Both the position numbers and the translations under genes were made by a program. DNA of 32,430 nucleotides, taken from Rhizobium sp. Q54. GTDB lineage: Bacteria > Pseudomonadota > Alphaproteobacteria > ATCC43930 > CGMCC-115725. The notes under the pieces are model-generated. The model was not told the DNA's origin. It did not search any database and was given only the letters and a program-made list of their open reading frames with translations. Of this stretch, positions 25,104-32,430 are shown one piece after another. The first letter of the stretch is position 1; the number at the start of each line of letters is the position of its first letter. Location of the stretch: positions 1 through 32,430 of the forward strand of contig CAMATN010000049.1 in assembly GCA_945861155.1 (NCBI GenBank), written 5' to 3'.

Positions 25104-26144
25104 TTAGAGCGCCCCAGGGACCGCCCCCAGCGCCGTCTGGATCGCGATGCGGTCGAGGCCCTTCCGGCCGATCACGACGAGCCGGCTCGTCCGGCGCTCG
25201 GCCGAATGCCAGGGCCGGTCGAAATGCGTGTCGATGCGGTCGCCGACCGCCTGCACGACCTGGCGGCGGTCGCGGCCCGGCACATCGAGGAAGCCCTTGA
25301 CCCGCAGCACGTCATGGGCGCGGATCAGCGCCGCGAGGCGGGCGCGGAACGCGGCGGCGTCTGTGACCGGCCCGTGCTCGACGACAAAGCTGTCGAAATC
25401 ATCGTGGTCGTGCTCGCCCTCGATCTCGTGCAGCGAGGGGCGGGCGGCGAGATCGTCCTCGGCCGCGGCGGCAACCCCGAGCGCGATCGCCGGCGCGACG
25501 CGGCCCTGCTCGGCGACAATGAGCTTTACCCCGGGCCGCAGCCGCGCCTCGATCTCCCGGCGCAGCCCGGCAAGCCGGCCCGGCGCGACCAGATCGGTCT
25601 TGTTCAGGATCACCAGATCGGCGCAGGCGAGCTGGTCGGTGAACACCTCCTCGAGCGGGTTGTCGTGGTCGATCGACGGGTCGGCGGCGCGTTGCCGGGC
25701 CACCGCCTCCGGATCGCTGGCGAAACGCCCAGCCGCCGCCGCCGCCGCGTCGATCACCGTCACGACCCCGTCGACGGTCATACGGGTGCGGATCTCCGGC
25801 CAGGCGAAGGCCCGCACCAGCGGCTTTGGCAAAGCAAGGCCCGACGTTTCGACGACGATGTGGTCGGGCGGATTGGCGCGGTCGATCAGGCGGGTCAGCG
25901 TCGGCAGGAAATCGTCGGCGACGGTGCAGCACAGGCAGCCATTGGCCAATTCGACGATGTCGTCGTCGGTGCAGGTCGCGTCGCCGCAGCCAAGCAGCAA
26001 TTCGCGGTCGATGCCGAGTTCGCCAAACTCGTTGACGATGATCGCAAGGCGATGCCCGGAGGCGGCGGTCAGCAGGTGGCGAACCAGGCTGGTCTTGCCG
26101 GCGCCGAGAAAGCCGGTGACGATCGTCGCGGGGATGCGGCGCAT
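25104..26144 (-). CDS. cobW: CobW-family GTPase/metallochaperone
   Basis: This 346-residue G3E GTPase is linked to cobalt delivery for cobalamin synthesis. The P-loop GFLGAGKTS (residues 11-19), the metal-binding GCLCC (CxCC, Cys70/72/73), the Walker B-like ETSGLALPKPL, and the guanine-specificity motif NKTD are all visible. A short His/Asp stretch EHDHDDFDSF precedes the C-terminal CobW_C domain. The gene sits immediately upstream of cobN (stop and start abut) and four bases after cobU. The CxCC motif is known to bind Co(II) in CobW homologues; a zinc chaperone is the main alternative, but the B12 context argues for cobalt. Confidence 0.93.
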   Translation of the reverse strand: MRRIPATIVTGFLGAGKTSLVRHLLTAASGHRLAIIVNEFGELGIDRELLLGCGDATCTDDDIVELANGCLCCTVADDFLPTLTRLIDRANPPDHIVVETSGLALPKPLVRAFAWPEIRTRMTVDGVVTVIDAAAAAAGRFASDPEAVARQRAADPSIDHDNPLEEVFTDQLACADLVILNKTDLVAPGRLAGLRREIEARLRPGVKLIVAEQGRVAPAIALGVAAAAEDDLAARPSLHEIEGEHDHDDFDSFVVEHGPVTDAAAFRARLAALIRAHDVLRVKGFLDVPGRDRRQVVQAVGDRIDTHFDRPWHSAERRTSRLVVIGRKGLDRIAIQTALGAVPGAL

Positions 26145-26148
26145 GCGC

Positions 26149-26688
26149 TTAACTATCCTTCAGCACCAGCGGCAAACCCGCCGCGATAAAGATGACGCGG
26201 TCGGCGAGCCCGGCGATTTCCTGGTTGAGCCAGCCGGCCGCGTCGCGGAAATCGCGGCCGAGCGGGGTCTGCGGCACGAGGCCGAGCCCAACTTCGTTGG
26301 CGACCAGCACCACCGGACCGGCCGCATCGCGCAACGCGGCGCGCATGGCGGAAAATTCCGGCTCGACCGGCCGCTCGGCCAGCATCAGGTTGGACAGAAA
26401 CAGGGTCAGGCAATCGATCAGCAGCGGGCGGTCCGGCGTCGCCTCGGCGGCAATCGCGGCCGCGACCGCGAGCGGCGCCTCGATGGTGCGCCAGAATGGG
26501 CCGCGCCGGGCGCGATGCGCGGCGATGCGCGCCGCCATCTCGGCATCGCCGGCCTCGGCTGTCGCGCAATACGTACCGCACGAAGCGGCGGCCTCGATGA
26601 GGCGCTCGGCATAGCGGCTCTTGCCTGAGCGCGCACCGCCCAGAACCAGTGTGATCGCGGGCAGCGTTCCCGCGTGGGGTGACGACAA
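26149..26688 (-). CDS. cobU: Adenosylcobinamide kinase / adenosylcobinamide-phosphate guanylyltransferase
   Basis: This bifunctional 179-residue enzyme (called CobU or CobP) phosphorylates adenosylcobinamide and then transfers GMP to give adenosyl-GDP-cobinamide. It shows the P-loop VLGGARSGKS (residues 15-24), the RIAAHRARRG stretch whose His58 corresponds to the GMP-accepting histidine, LLIDCLTLFLSNLM and VANEVGLGLVP. The start is a TTG at 26688. It is chosen because a GGAGGAGGAG ribosome site lies about 5-10 bases upstream, and no ATG or GTG is available before the P-loop. It is the first gene behind the cobalamin riboswitch, so it and the downstream genes should be repressed by coenzyme B12. 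Confidence 0.92.
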   Translation of the reverse strand: MSSPHAGTLPAITLVLGGARSGKSRYAERLIEAAASCGTYCATAEAGDAEMAARIAAHRARRGPFWRTIEAPLAVAAAIAAEATPDRPLLIDCLTLFLSNLMLAERPVEPEFSAMRAALRDAAGPVVLVANEVGLGLVPQTPLGRDFRDAAGWLNQEIAGLADRVIFIAAGLPLVLKDS

Positions 26689-26724
26689 CGGCTCTCCTCC
26701 TCCGCCCGAGGAATCGTCCAGTTC

Positions 26725-26900
26725 GCGGCGATGCGGAGGTCTCCTGGCTCGGGGTCGTCGCCGACGGCGCCTTCCCGGAGGGGTTATCCCAACCAGTGGC
26801 GTATGCCGCGGGCTCGCCGCTAACAGTTGCGGGGGCAGCGCCGGTCTTGCACCGGACTTCCCTGTCGCATCGCTCGGGCAACGCTAACACGCCGGGACGG
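26725..26900 (-). promoter_or_regulatory. Cobalamin riboswitch upstream of cobU
   Basis: On the minus strand this leader holds the conserved riboswitch core: GGTGCAAGACCGG, then GCTGCCCCCGCAACTGT (26839-26823), AGCGGCGAGCCCGCGG, CCACTGG, CCGGGAAGGCG, CGACGACCCCGAG, and the B12 box GAGCCAGGAGACCTCCGC (26750-26733). After it, CCTCCGC (26739-26733) is exactly complementary to GCGGAGG (26705-26699), the start of the ribosome site of cobU. A translational OFF state on B12 binding is therefore predicted. The ends are approximate. Esterase coding sequence ends at 26938, so the promoter lies within or just beyond 26900-26940. Confidence 0.95.
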
Positions 26901-26937
26901 CGGCGTCACCCTATCGCTCGCACAGGTGACGGGTGCA

Positions 26938-27918
26938 TCAAGACGCCGGCGCCAACGCCAGCGGTGATAGTATCTGCCAGATTAGATCGCTCGCCTTGAC
27001 GCCGGTCGAGGTCAACCCGACCTCGCTGCTGCCGCCGCCATTGATCGTCGTGTCGCTTCCGGGCCAGGTATGACCGCCGTTCTCGATCGTGTACAACCGG
27101 ATGGAGGTTCCCGCAGCGCAGCCGCTCCAGGTCTCAAGCGAGCCGGTTACCGTCGAGCCGTCGCTCAGCGCATCGGCGAACTGCACCGTGGTCGCTGAAT
27201 CATCCGGGCAATCGTTCGCTGCGGCCCAGAATTCGACAGTCTGCTGTTGCGAGTACACCGTACTGCCCGACAGGGTGGCGCCGCCGTTGTAAGGGACTAC
27301 CGGGTCGGCCGTGCCGTGGAAAAACATCGCAGCGATCGGTCGCGCGGGGAAGCATTGGCTTGCGACCGTCGCGTTCATCGCACCGGCGACGTTGGCAAAA
27401 CCGGCGAACCAATCTGCCATCGCGCATCCGAGGATCTGCGCAAAATTTCCGCCTTGCGAATACCCGCTTGCATAAATGTGCGATGAGTTGATCGAGTATT
27501 TCATCTCGATGTTCTGAATAATCACTTTGGTGAAGTCGATGTCGTTATTCGCACCGGTCGGTTTCCAGTCACCGTCCAGGCCGCTCCGGTATGCTACAAA
27601 GAATCCCTGAGCGTCGGCAATTACATCGAAGCCGGTTTTTTGCTCGATGCCCGAGCCAGTGCCGCCCTTGCCGTGATAGACCATCACAAGCGGGTAGGAT
27701 TTCCGTTTGTCGTAGCCGGCCGGGACGTGAACGATGTACGTGCGCGTCGTGCCGCCGAACTGAATATTAAAGATGACGTTCTGCCCGGCGCTGGTGCCGC
27801 CACTGGTCCCGCCGCCGCCGCCACCGGTCGGCTTTGCGGCATTGGCCGAGAAATCCGGTGGCAAGGCCAGCAGCGCGGCCAGACCGGCCACTGCCCATAA
27901 CGAACGAAAAGCAGTCAC
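26938..27918 (-). CDS. Secreted CE1/PHB-depolymerase-like esterase
   Basis: This 326-residue alpha/beta hydrolase is predicted to be exported. Residues 1-28 form a signal peptide (hydrophobic AVAGLAALLALP, ending ANAA), followed by a Gly/Thr/Ser-rich linker (residues ~29-46). The catalytic triad is visible as Ser154 in GYSQGG, Asp205 in HGTADPVVPY and His283 in NGGHTWPG. This is the pattern of feruloyl/acetyl-xylan esterases and poly(3-hydroxybutyrate) depolymerase-like LpqC proteins. Four or more cysteines (e.g. 165, 189, 237, 267) could form disulfides in the periplasm or outside. The start is a GTG with GGGAGGGG just upstream. It is a single gene between the riboswitch and tRNA-Phe; its substrate cannot be told from sequence. 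Confidence 0.86.
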   Translation of the reverse strand: MTAFRSLWAVAGLAALLALPPDFSANAAKPTGGGGGGTSGGTSAGQNVIFNIQFGGTTRTYIVHVPAGYDKRKSYPLVMVYHGKGGTGSGIEQKTGFDVIADAQGFFVAYRSGLDGDWKPTGANNDIDFTKVIIQNIEMKYSINSSHIYASGYSQGGNFAQILGCAMADWFAGFANVAGAMNATVASQCFPARPIAAMFFHGTADPVVPYNGGATLSGSTVYSQQQTVEFWAAANDCPDDSATTVQFADALSDGSTVTGSLETWSGCAAGTSIRLYTIENGGHTWPGSDTTINGGGSSEVGLTSTGVKASDLIWQILSPLALAPAS

Positions 27919-28046
27919 GACCCCTCCCGTTTCAGCGAGAGTGGCGACAGTGACGTTCAGGCCTTAACCGAAGCTTAAGATCGACCGAGAGAGGGCCAGC
28001 TGATCCGTTTCCTTTATGGATAACTAATATGAGTGATTGAAAGAAA

Positions 28047-28122
<76 letters not shown>

Positions 28123-28479
28123 ATTCCATGACTTCGCGGTCTTCGCGATCGTCACGCGGGCCGTGACGACACGGCCCGCGTTGGTCCGCAACCTAGCCAA
28201 ACGGCCGTCGTAGCGCAACCGTGGCGCTTGATCTCGTGTCGGGCGGCATCGGTTGTCCGCCTTCGTAGCAGGCGATCTCGATGGCCTGCATCAGGTCATT
28301 TCCGCCGCGGCGTTCGTCGCCGGAGTTGGCGCCGGAGTTGGCGCCGATGCGGTTTCGCCATTATGAAAAGCCAGTTGGATCGACCGATGCCTTGGCGGCC
28401 CGCCGCCCTGCCTGTTGCCTCGCGCCGCGACATCGGGGAGGGTACGCGTAAATCCCCTGCCCTGACTTGAGGTGATGCG
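28123..28479. other. Intergenic region between tRNA-Phe and the enolase-superfamily operon
   Basis: This 357-base spacer separates two divergent transcripts. It holds a perfect 12-bp inverted repeat (28154-28181) on the tRNA side and a tandem duplication of the 12-mer gccggagttggc at 28319-28342. No convincing gene is seen; short open frames in it are low-complexity and lack ribosome sites. Promoters for both directions must lie here, but I cannot place -35/-10 boxes with confidence. Confidence 0.6.
28154..28181. promoter_or_regulatory. Perfect 12-bp inverted repeat upstream of tRNA-Phe
   Basis: acgcgggccgtg (28154-28165) and cacggcccgcgt (28170-28181) are exact complements around a 4-base acga loop. 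It ends 31 bases before the 5' end of tRNA-Phe. There is no T-run on either side, so a classical terminator is not supported. An operator or mRNA hairpin is possible. Confidence 0.55.
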
Positions 28480-29580
28480 ATGAAAATTTCCGGGATCAAG
28501 ACCCAGATCGTCGAGCTGCCGGCCGACGAACCGCTGGCGGACGCCGCCGAGAACCCGAACGGCAAGCGGCCGATCGTGACCGTGCGGGTGCAGACCGATA
28601 CCGGGGTCGAGGGCGTCGGAATCGCCTATTTCGGCGGGGCATTGACCCGCACCCTGGCCCACGCGATCGACGAACTGGGCGCGCTGTGCGTCGGCGACGA
28701 CCCGGTGCGGGTCGAGGCGGTGCATCAGAAGCTCAAAAATGCCGCCGGCGGCTCGGCCGGACCGGGCGGCATCTATCACCTCGCGCTGTCGGCGCTCGAC
28801 ATCGCGCTGTGGGACATCCGGGCGAAGGCGGTGGACCTGCCATTGTGGAAGCTGCTCGGCGGGGCGCGCGACCGGGTGCCGACCTATGCGAGCGGCGCCT
28901 TGATGCGCGGCCTGTCGCTCGACCGGGTGGTCAAGGCCGCCGCGACGCTGAAGGACAGGGGCTGGCGCGAGATGAAGACGCAGCTGGCCTTGCCCGGCGA
29001 GACCACGCCCGCCATCGAGGTCGAACGGATGCGCCTCATTCGCGAGGCGATCGGCCCCGACATCAAGCTGATGTGCGACATCAACCAGCGCTGGCGTCCC
29101 GAGCAGGCGATGGATATCGGACGCCGGGTCGAAGATGCCGGGGTCGGCCTGTTCTGGCTCGAAGACGTGACGACGGCCGACGATTATCCCGGCCTCGCCC
29201 GGGTCAGCGACGCGCTGTCGACCCCGGTCGCCGGCGGCGAATATGTCTGGGGCATCGTACCGTTCCGCCACATGATGGAGGCGCGCTCGGTCGATGTGCC
29301 GATGGTCGATCTGGTGCGGGTTGGCGGCATCACGCAATGGCTGAAGGTCGCCGGCATGGCCGAGGCGTTCAACCTGCCGGTGGTCAGCCATTTGATCCCG
29401 GAGGTCCATGTCCACCTGATCGGCGCGGTTCCGAACGGGCTGACGGTCGAATACATGCCGTGGCTGCGCCCGCTGTTCAAGCAAGTGCCGGAGCAGCACA
29501 ACGGCGAACTCGCAATGCCGACCGCGCCCGGTCTCGGCCTCGAATTCGACGAGGCGATACTGGCGCGATATCGCGCCTGA
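28480..29580 (+). CDS. Mandelate racemase/muconate lactonizing-like enolase-superfamily protein (copy 1)
   Basis: This 366-residue enolase-superfamily enzyme belongs to the mandelate racemase-like group: an N-terminal capping domain, then a TIM barrel. Metal ligands are visible as Asp200 (MCDINQRW), Glu228 (WLEDV) and Glu254 (GGEYVWG). The catalytic His304 (VSHLIPE) with Asp277 (VDLVRVGGIT) forms the usual His-Asp dyad. The K-x-K motif on the second barrel strand is K-T-Q here (Lys166, Gln168). Likely reactions are dehydration or racemisation of a sugar acid or other carboxylate; the substrate is unknown. The ATG follows GAGGTG. It is the first gene of a three-gene plus-strand set with a methyltransferase and a close paralogue. 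Confidence 0.88.
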   Translation: MKISGIKTQIVELPADEPLADAAENPNGKRPIVTVRVQTDTGVEGVGIAYFGGALTRTLAHAIDELGALCVGDDPVRVEAVHQKLKNAAGGSAGPGGIYHLALSALDIALWDIRAKAVDLPLWKLLGGARDRVPTYASGALMRGLSLDRVVKAAATLKDRGWREMKTQLALPGETTPAIEVERMRLIREAIGPDIKLMCDINQRWRPEQAMDIGRRVEDAGVGLFWLEDVTTADDYPGLARVSDALSTPVAGGEYVWGIVPFRHMMEARSVDVPMVDLVRVGGITQWLKVAGMAEAFNLPVVSHLIPEVHVHLIGAVPNGLTVEYMPWLRPLFKQVPEQHNGELAMPTAPGLGLEFDEAILARYRA

Positions 29581-29649
29581 GACGGCAAGGACAAGACCGG
29601 GTAGATCGGCTGCTGATCAACATCTGTTTTTTGAAGGAAGAGTATTCGA

Positions 29650-31185
29650 GTGAATAACTGGACAGACGGCTATATTGCCGACATCGAGTATACCTATGGA
29701 TATTACGGCGAGCTGAACCCGCTCCGGGTGGCGATGCCGTTCCTGAACGTGGCGCTGATGCCGCCGACGATCGCGACCGCGTGCGAGCTCGGCTTCGGGC
29801 AGGGCGTCACCGTCAACATCCACGCCGCCGCGTCCGACGTTCGCTGGTATGGCACGGATTTCAATCCCGGGCAGGCGGCATTCGCCCAATCCCTCGCGGA
29901 AAGCGCGCGATCGGGCGCGCAACTGTTCGATCAGTCCTTCGGCGAATTCTGTAACCGCGCGGACCTACCGGATTTCGACTTCATCGCGCTGCACGGCATC
30001 TATAGCTGGATCTCGGACGAGAACCAGCGCTCGATCCTCGACTTCGTCAGACGCAAGCTGAAGGTCGGCGGCGTCCTCTACATCAGTTACAACACGCTGC
30101 CCGGGTTCGCGGCGACCGGGCCATTGCAGCATCTGCTCTCCGAGCACGGCCGGGTCATGGCGCCGCCAGGAAGCCCGCTTCTCGGCAAGGTCGATGCCGC
30201 GCTCGAGTTCGTCGAAAAACTCATGGCGCTCAACCCGGTGTACGGCATCGTCAACCCCAGTTTTATCGAACGGCTGCGTCAGGTCAAAAACCAAAACCGG
30301 CAATACGTGGCGCACGAATACTTCAACCACCACTGGCGCCCGCTGCGCTTTGCCGATTTGGCGGAAAGCCTGGGCGAGGCAAAACTGACCTTTGCCTGCT
30401 CGGCCCATTACCTCGATCATGTCGACGCGTTGAACCTGACGACCGATCAGCATCGTTTCCTCGCCGAGCTGACGGATCCGGTGTTCCGGCAGACGGTGCG
30501 CGATTTCATCGTCAATGCGCAATTCCGCCGCGATTTCTGGGTCAAGGGCGCCCGGCGCCTGCCGCTCGTCGATCAGGTGGAGGCACTGAAGCAGCTGAAA
30601 ATCATGCTGACCGGGGTGCGCAGCGAGGTTGCGCTCAATGTTACCGGCGCGCTCGGCAAGCGCGACATGACGCCGACCGTCTATGACCCGATCCTCGAAA
30701 TTCTCGCCGATCACGCGCCCAAGACGATCGGCGAGATCGAGCAATCGCTGAGCGGCGCCGGCCTGCGGCTTGCGACAATCTACGAAGCCATCATGGTGCT
30801 CGCCGGCAAGGGCGATCTCGTCGTCGTGCAGGACGAGGCAGCGCAGGCTCGGGCCAAGGCGCACACCGACCGGCTCAACCTGCGCATCCTCGACCGGGCG
30901 CGCACCAGCAGCGACCTCTTGCACATGGCGAGCCCGGTAAACGGCGGCGGCGTCGCCGCCGGCCGGTTCCACCAGCTGTTCCTGCTCGCATCTCGGCAAG
31001 GGCGGCAAAGCGCGGACGAAATGGCCCAATTCGCCTGGGACACCATCAGCCCGCAAGGGCAACGGGTGCTCAGAGAGGGCAAGACGATCGAAAGCCAGGA
31101 GGACAATCTGGCGGAATTGGCGATTCAAGCGCGCGACTTCATCGACCATCGGCTGTCGATTTTTCAGAAACTTCAGATTGCCTGA
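29650..31185 (+). CDS. SAM-dependent methyltransferase with methyltransferase regulatory domain
   Basis: This 511-residue protein has an N-terminal class I methyltransferase domain (SAM loop ACELGFGQG, residues ~45-52; YGTDFNPGQA; FDFIALHGIYSWI, residues ~118-130; KVGGVLYISYNTLPG). It is followed by a domain typical of the MethyTransf_Reg family (residues ~215-300; VAHEYFNHHWRPLRFADLAE) and a C-terminal helical winged-helix-like region. Family members are found in bacteria as stand-alone proteins; their substrates are poorly known. The GTG at 29650 is supported by GAAGGAAGAG about 10 bases upstream. It sits between two paralogous enolase-superfamily genes, 69 and 48 bases away, suggesting one operon. 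I cannot name the methyl acceptor. Confidence 0.82.
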   Translation: MNNWTDGYIADIEYTYGYYGELNPLRVAMPFLNVALMPPTIATACELGFGQGVTVNIHAAASDVRWYGTDFNPGQAAFAQSLAESARSGAQLFDQSFGEFCNRADLPDFDFIALHGIYSWISDENQRSILDFVRRKLKVGGVLYISYNTLPGFAATGPLQHLLSEHGRVMAPPGSPLLGKVDAALEFVEKLMALNPVYGIVNPSFIERLRQVKNQNRQYVAHEYFNHHWRPLRFADLAESLGEAKLTFACSAHYLDHVDALNLTTDQHRFLAELTDPVFRQTVRDFIVNAQFRRDFWVKGARRLPLVDQVEALKQLKIMLTGVRSEVALNVTGALGKRDMTPTVYDPILEILADHAPKTIGEIEQSLSGAGLRLATIYEAIMVLAGKGDLVVVQDEAAQARAKAHTDRLNLRILDRARTSSDLLHMASPVNGGGVAAGRFHQLFLLASRQGRQSADEMAQFAWDTISPQGQRVLREGKTIESQEDNLAELAIQARDFIDHRLSIFQKLQIA

Positions 31186-31233
31186 CCCAGATCGCCTGAT
31201 ACTGGTTGAACCCGTTCGCAGGAGGGCGCGCGC

Positions 31234-32331
31234 ATGAAGCTCGCATCGCTGGAAACCGATATCGTGCTGTTGCCGAATGACGAGCCGCTCGCCGGCTTCT
31301 CGGAAAATCCCAACGCCAAGAACCCGATCGTCACGCTGCGGCTGCGCACCGACGATGGCATCGAGGGATTGGGGGTGGCCTATTTCGGCGGCGCGCTGAC
31401 CCGCACCCTGCGCCAGGCGATCGACGCGCTCGGCGCGCTGGCGCTCGGCGAGGACCCGCTGCGGATCGAGGCGGTCGCGCGCAAATTGCGCGACGCAGCC
31501 GGATCGTCGGGTCCGGGCGGCATCCTGACGATGGCGATGTCGGCGATCGATGTGGCGCTGTGGGACATCAAGGGCAAGGCGCTCGGCCTGCCGCTGTGGA
31601 AGCTGCTCGGCGGCGGGCGCGACCGCATCCCGACTTATGCCAGCGGCGCGTTGCGGCGCGGGTTGAAGCTCGACGAGGCGGTCACCGCCGCCGGGCGGCT
31701 GCGGGAAAAAGGCTACCGCCAGACCAAGATGCAGCTCGGCCTGCCGGGCATTACCTCGCCGGCGCGCGAGGTCGAGCAGGCAAGGCTGATCCGCGAGGCC
31801 TGCGGCCCCGACATGGATTTGATGTGCGACATCAACCAGCGCTGGCGCCCCGAGCAGGCGATCGATATCGGCCGCCGGGTCGAGGATGCCGGGGTCGGCC
31901 TCTTTTGGCTCGAGGACGTGACGACGCACGACGATTACGCCGGGCTGGCGCGGGTAACTGCGGCGCTGGCGACCCCGGTCGCCGGCGGCGAATACCTCTG
32001 GGGCATCGTGCCGTTCCGCCACATGGTCGAGGCGCGCTCGGTCGATATCGTGATGATCGACCAGGTGCGCTCGGGCGGCATCACCCCATGGCTCAAGATC
32101 GCCGGCATGGCGGAGGCGTTCAACCTGCCGGTGGTCAGCCACGGCGTGCCGGAGATCCACATCCATCTGGTCGGCGCGGTGCCGAACGGCCTGACCGTCG
32201 AATACATGCCGCGCCTCTTCGCGCTGTGGAAGGACGTGCCGCAGCCAGTCGACGGCGACCTCTTGATGCCGACCGACCCCGGGCTCGGGCTCGAATTCGA
32301 CCAGGCGGCGATCGACAAATATCGCGCCTGA
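31234..32331 (+). CDS. Mandelate racemase/muconate lactonizing-like enolase-superfamily protein (copy 2)
   Basis: This 365-residue paralogue of the gene at 28480-29580 shares long identical runs with it (FGGALTRTL, MCDINQRWRPEQA, DIGRRVEDAGVGLFWLEDVTT). The active-site pattern is the same: Lys165-x-Gln167 (KMQ), Asp199, Glu227, Glu253, Asp276 and His303 (VSHGVPE). It should therefore use the same kind of substrate, perhaps a different stereoisomer. Differences cluster in the N-terminal capping domain (for example GFSENPNAKN versus DAAENPNGKR) and around residues 140-180, regions that set specificity in this superfamily. The ATG follows a strong AGGAGG. The pair probably arose by duplication, with the methyltransferase gene between the copies. 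Confidence 0.88.
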   Translation: MKLASLETDIVLLPNDEPLAGFSENPNAKNPIVTLRLRTDDGIEGLGVAYFGGALTRTLRQAIDALGALALGEDPLRIEAVARKLRDAAGSSGPGGILTMAMSAIDVALWDIKGKALGLPLWKLLGGGRDRIPTYASGALRRGLKLDEAVTAAGRLREKGYRQTKMQLGLPGITSPAREVEQARLIREACGPDMDLMCDINQRWRPEQAIDIGRRVEDAGVGLFWLEDVTTHDDYAGLARVTAALATPVAGGEYLWGIVPFRHMVEARSVDIVMIDQVRSGGITPWLKIAGMAEAFNLPVVSHGVPEIHIHLVGAVPNGLTVEYMPRLFALWKDVPQPVDGDLLMPTDPGLGLEFDQAAIDKYRA

Positions 32332-32332
32332 C

Positions 32333-32430
32333 GGACAGTCGAGCGTCCTTCGAGACGCCCGCTTCGCGGCCTCCTCAGGATGAGGAAGTCTTTGATGTCA
32401 CAGATAATTATTCCTCATCCTGAGGAGCAC
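32333..32430. repeat. Intergenic palindromic repeat at the right window edge
   Basis: ctcctcaggatgaggaa (32371-32387) and ttcctcatcctgaggag (32411-32427) are perfect 17-base complements with a 23-base spacer. They are preceded by gtccttcgagacgcccgcttcgcggcc. This is a common dispersed repeat type in alphaproteobacteria. It starts right after the enolase-superfamily copy 2 stop codon, is cut by the window end, and may act as a transcript 3' end. Confidence 0.8.

Noticed and set aside
28319-28342. Short tandem repeat as a CRISPR or iteron array
   Set aside because: It has only two copies of a 12-mer, with no spacers and no cas or replication gene nearby.
29965-32166. Minus-strand open frame of 733 codons across the methyltransferase and second enolase gene
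   Set aside because: It crosses two real genes and the spacer between them and has no recognisable domain.

Overview
The window looks like a chromosomal segment of a high-GC alphaproteobacterium. This rests on very GC-rich coding, dense 4-8 bp start/stop overlaps, a late-cobalt-insertion (CobN) vitamin B12 gene set with a CobW and a cobalamin riboswitch, and intergenic palindromic repeats of a style common in that class. I cannot name the genus from sequence alone.

Layout. (1) 1-2391, minus: a Lon-like ATP-dependent protease (AAA_32 plus Lon serine/lysine protease domain), cut by the left window edge. (2) 2453-8579, minus: a compact six-gene cassette read as acyl carrier protein -> two ferritin-like di-iron acyl-ACP desaturase-like enzymes -> class I SAM methyltransferase -> fatty acyl-AMP ligase (FAAL) -> ketoacyl synthase. 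Every part needed to load a fatty acid onto a dedicated carrier, oxidise it, methylate it and condense it is present. No reductase, dehydratase or thioesterase is visible. I do not recognise this exact gene combination, and it is the best candidate for an undescribed pathway here. A perfect hairpin lies in its leader. (3) 8697-26688: a large cobalamin biosynthesis locus in two minus-strand operons separated by plus-strand cobD. The upstream operon (cobU/P, cobW, cobN, cobO, cobQ) follows a cobalamin riboswitch at about 26725-26900. Its 3' part can pair with the Shine-Dalgarno of the first gene. The second operon (cbiX, DUF429-like-cobH fusion, cobL, an ArnT-type glycosyltransferase, cobI, cbiG-cobJ fusion, cobM) starts 56 bp from divergent cobD and has no riboswitch of its own. 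(4) 26938-28122, minus: a secreted CE1/PHB-depolymerase-like esterase and tRNA-Phe(GAA). (5) 28480-32331, plus: two paralogous enolase-superfamily (mandelate racemase-like) genes flanking a methyltransferase with a regulatory domain. The window ends in a truncated intergenic palindrome.

The most striking feature beyond gene content is a set of palindromic repeat elements lying inside open reading frames. CbiG-CobJ, DUF429-CobH, CobQ and CobN (twice) each carry a repeat in frame, mostly at a domain junction. These add low-complexity segments such as SPRGRGE or CEERSDAAIS without breaking the gene. Related palindromes also occupy the cobQ-cobO spacer and the right edge.

The cobalamin genes here cover much of corrin ring methylation and rearrangement (CobI, J, M, L, H), cobalt handling (CobN, CobW, CbiX), adenosylation (CobO), amidation (CobQ) and aminopropanol/nucleotide-loop steps (CobD, CobU/P). 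CobA, CobG/CobZ, CobF, CobK, CobB, CobS/CobT chelatase subunits and the final synthase steps are not in this window.
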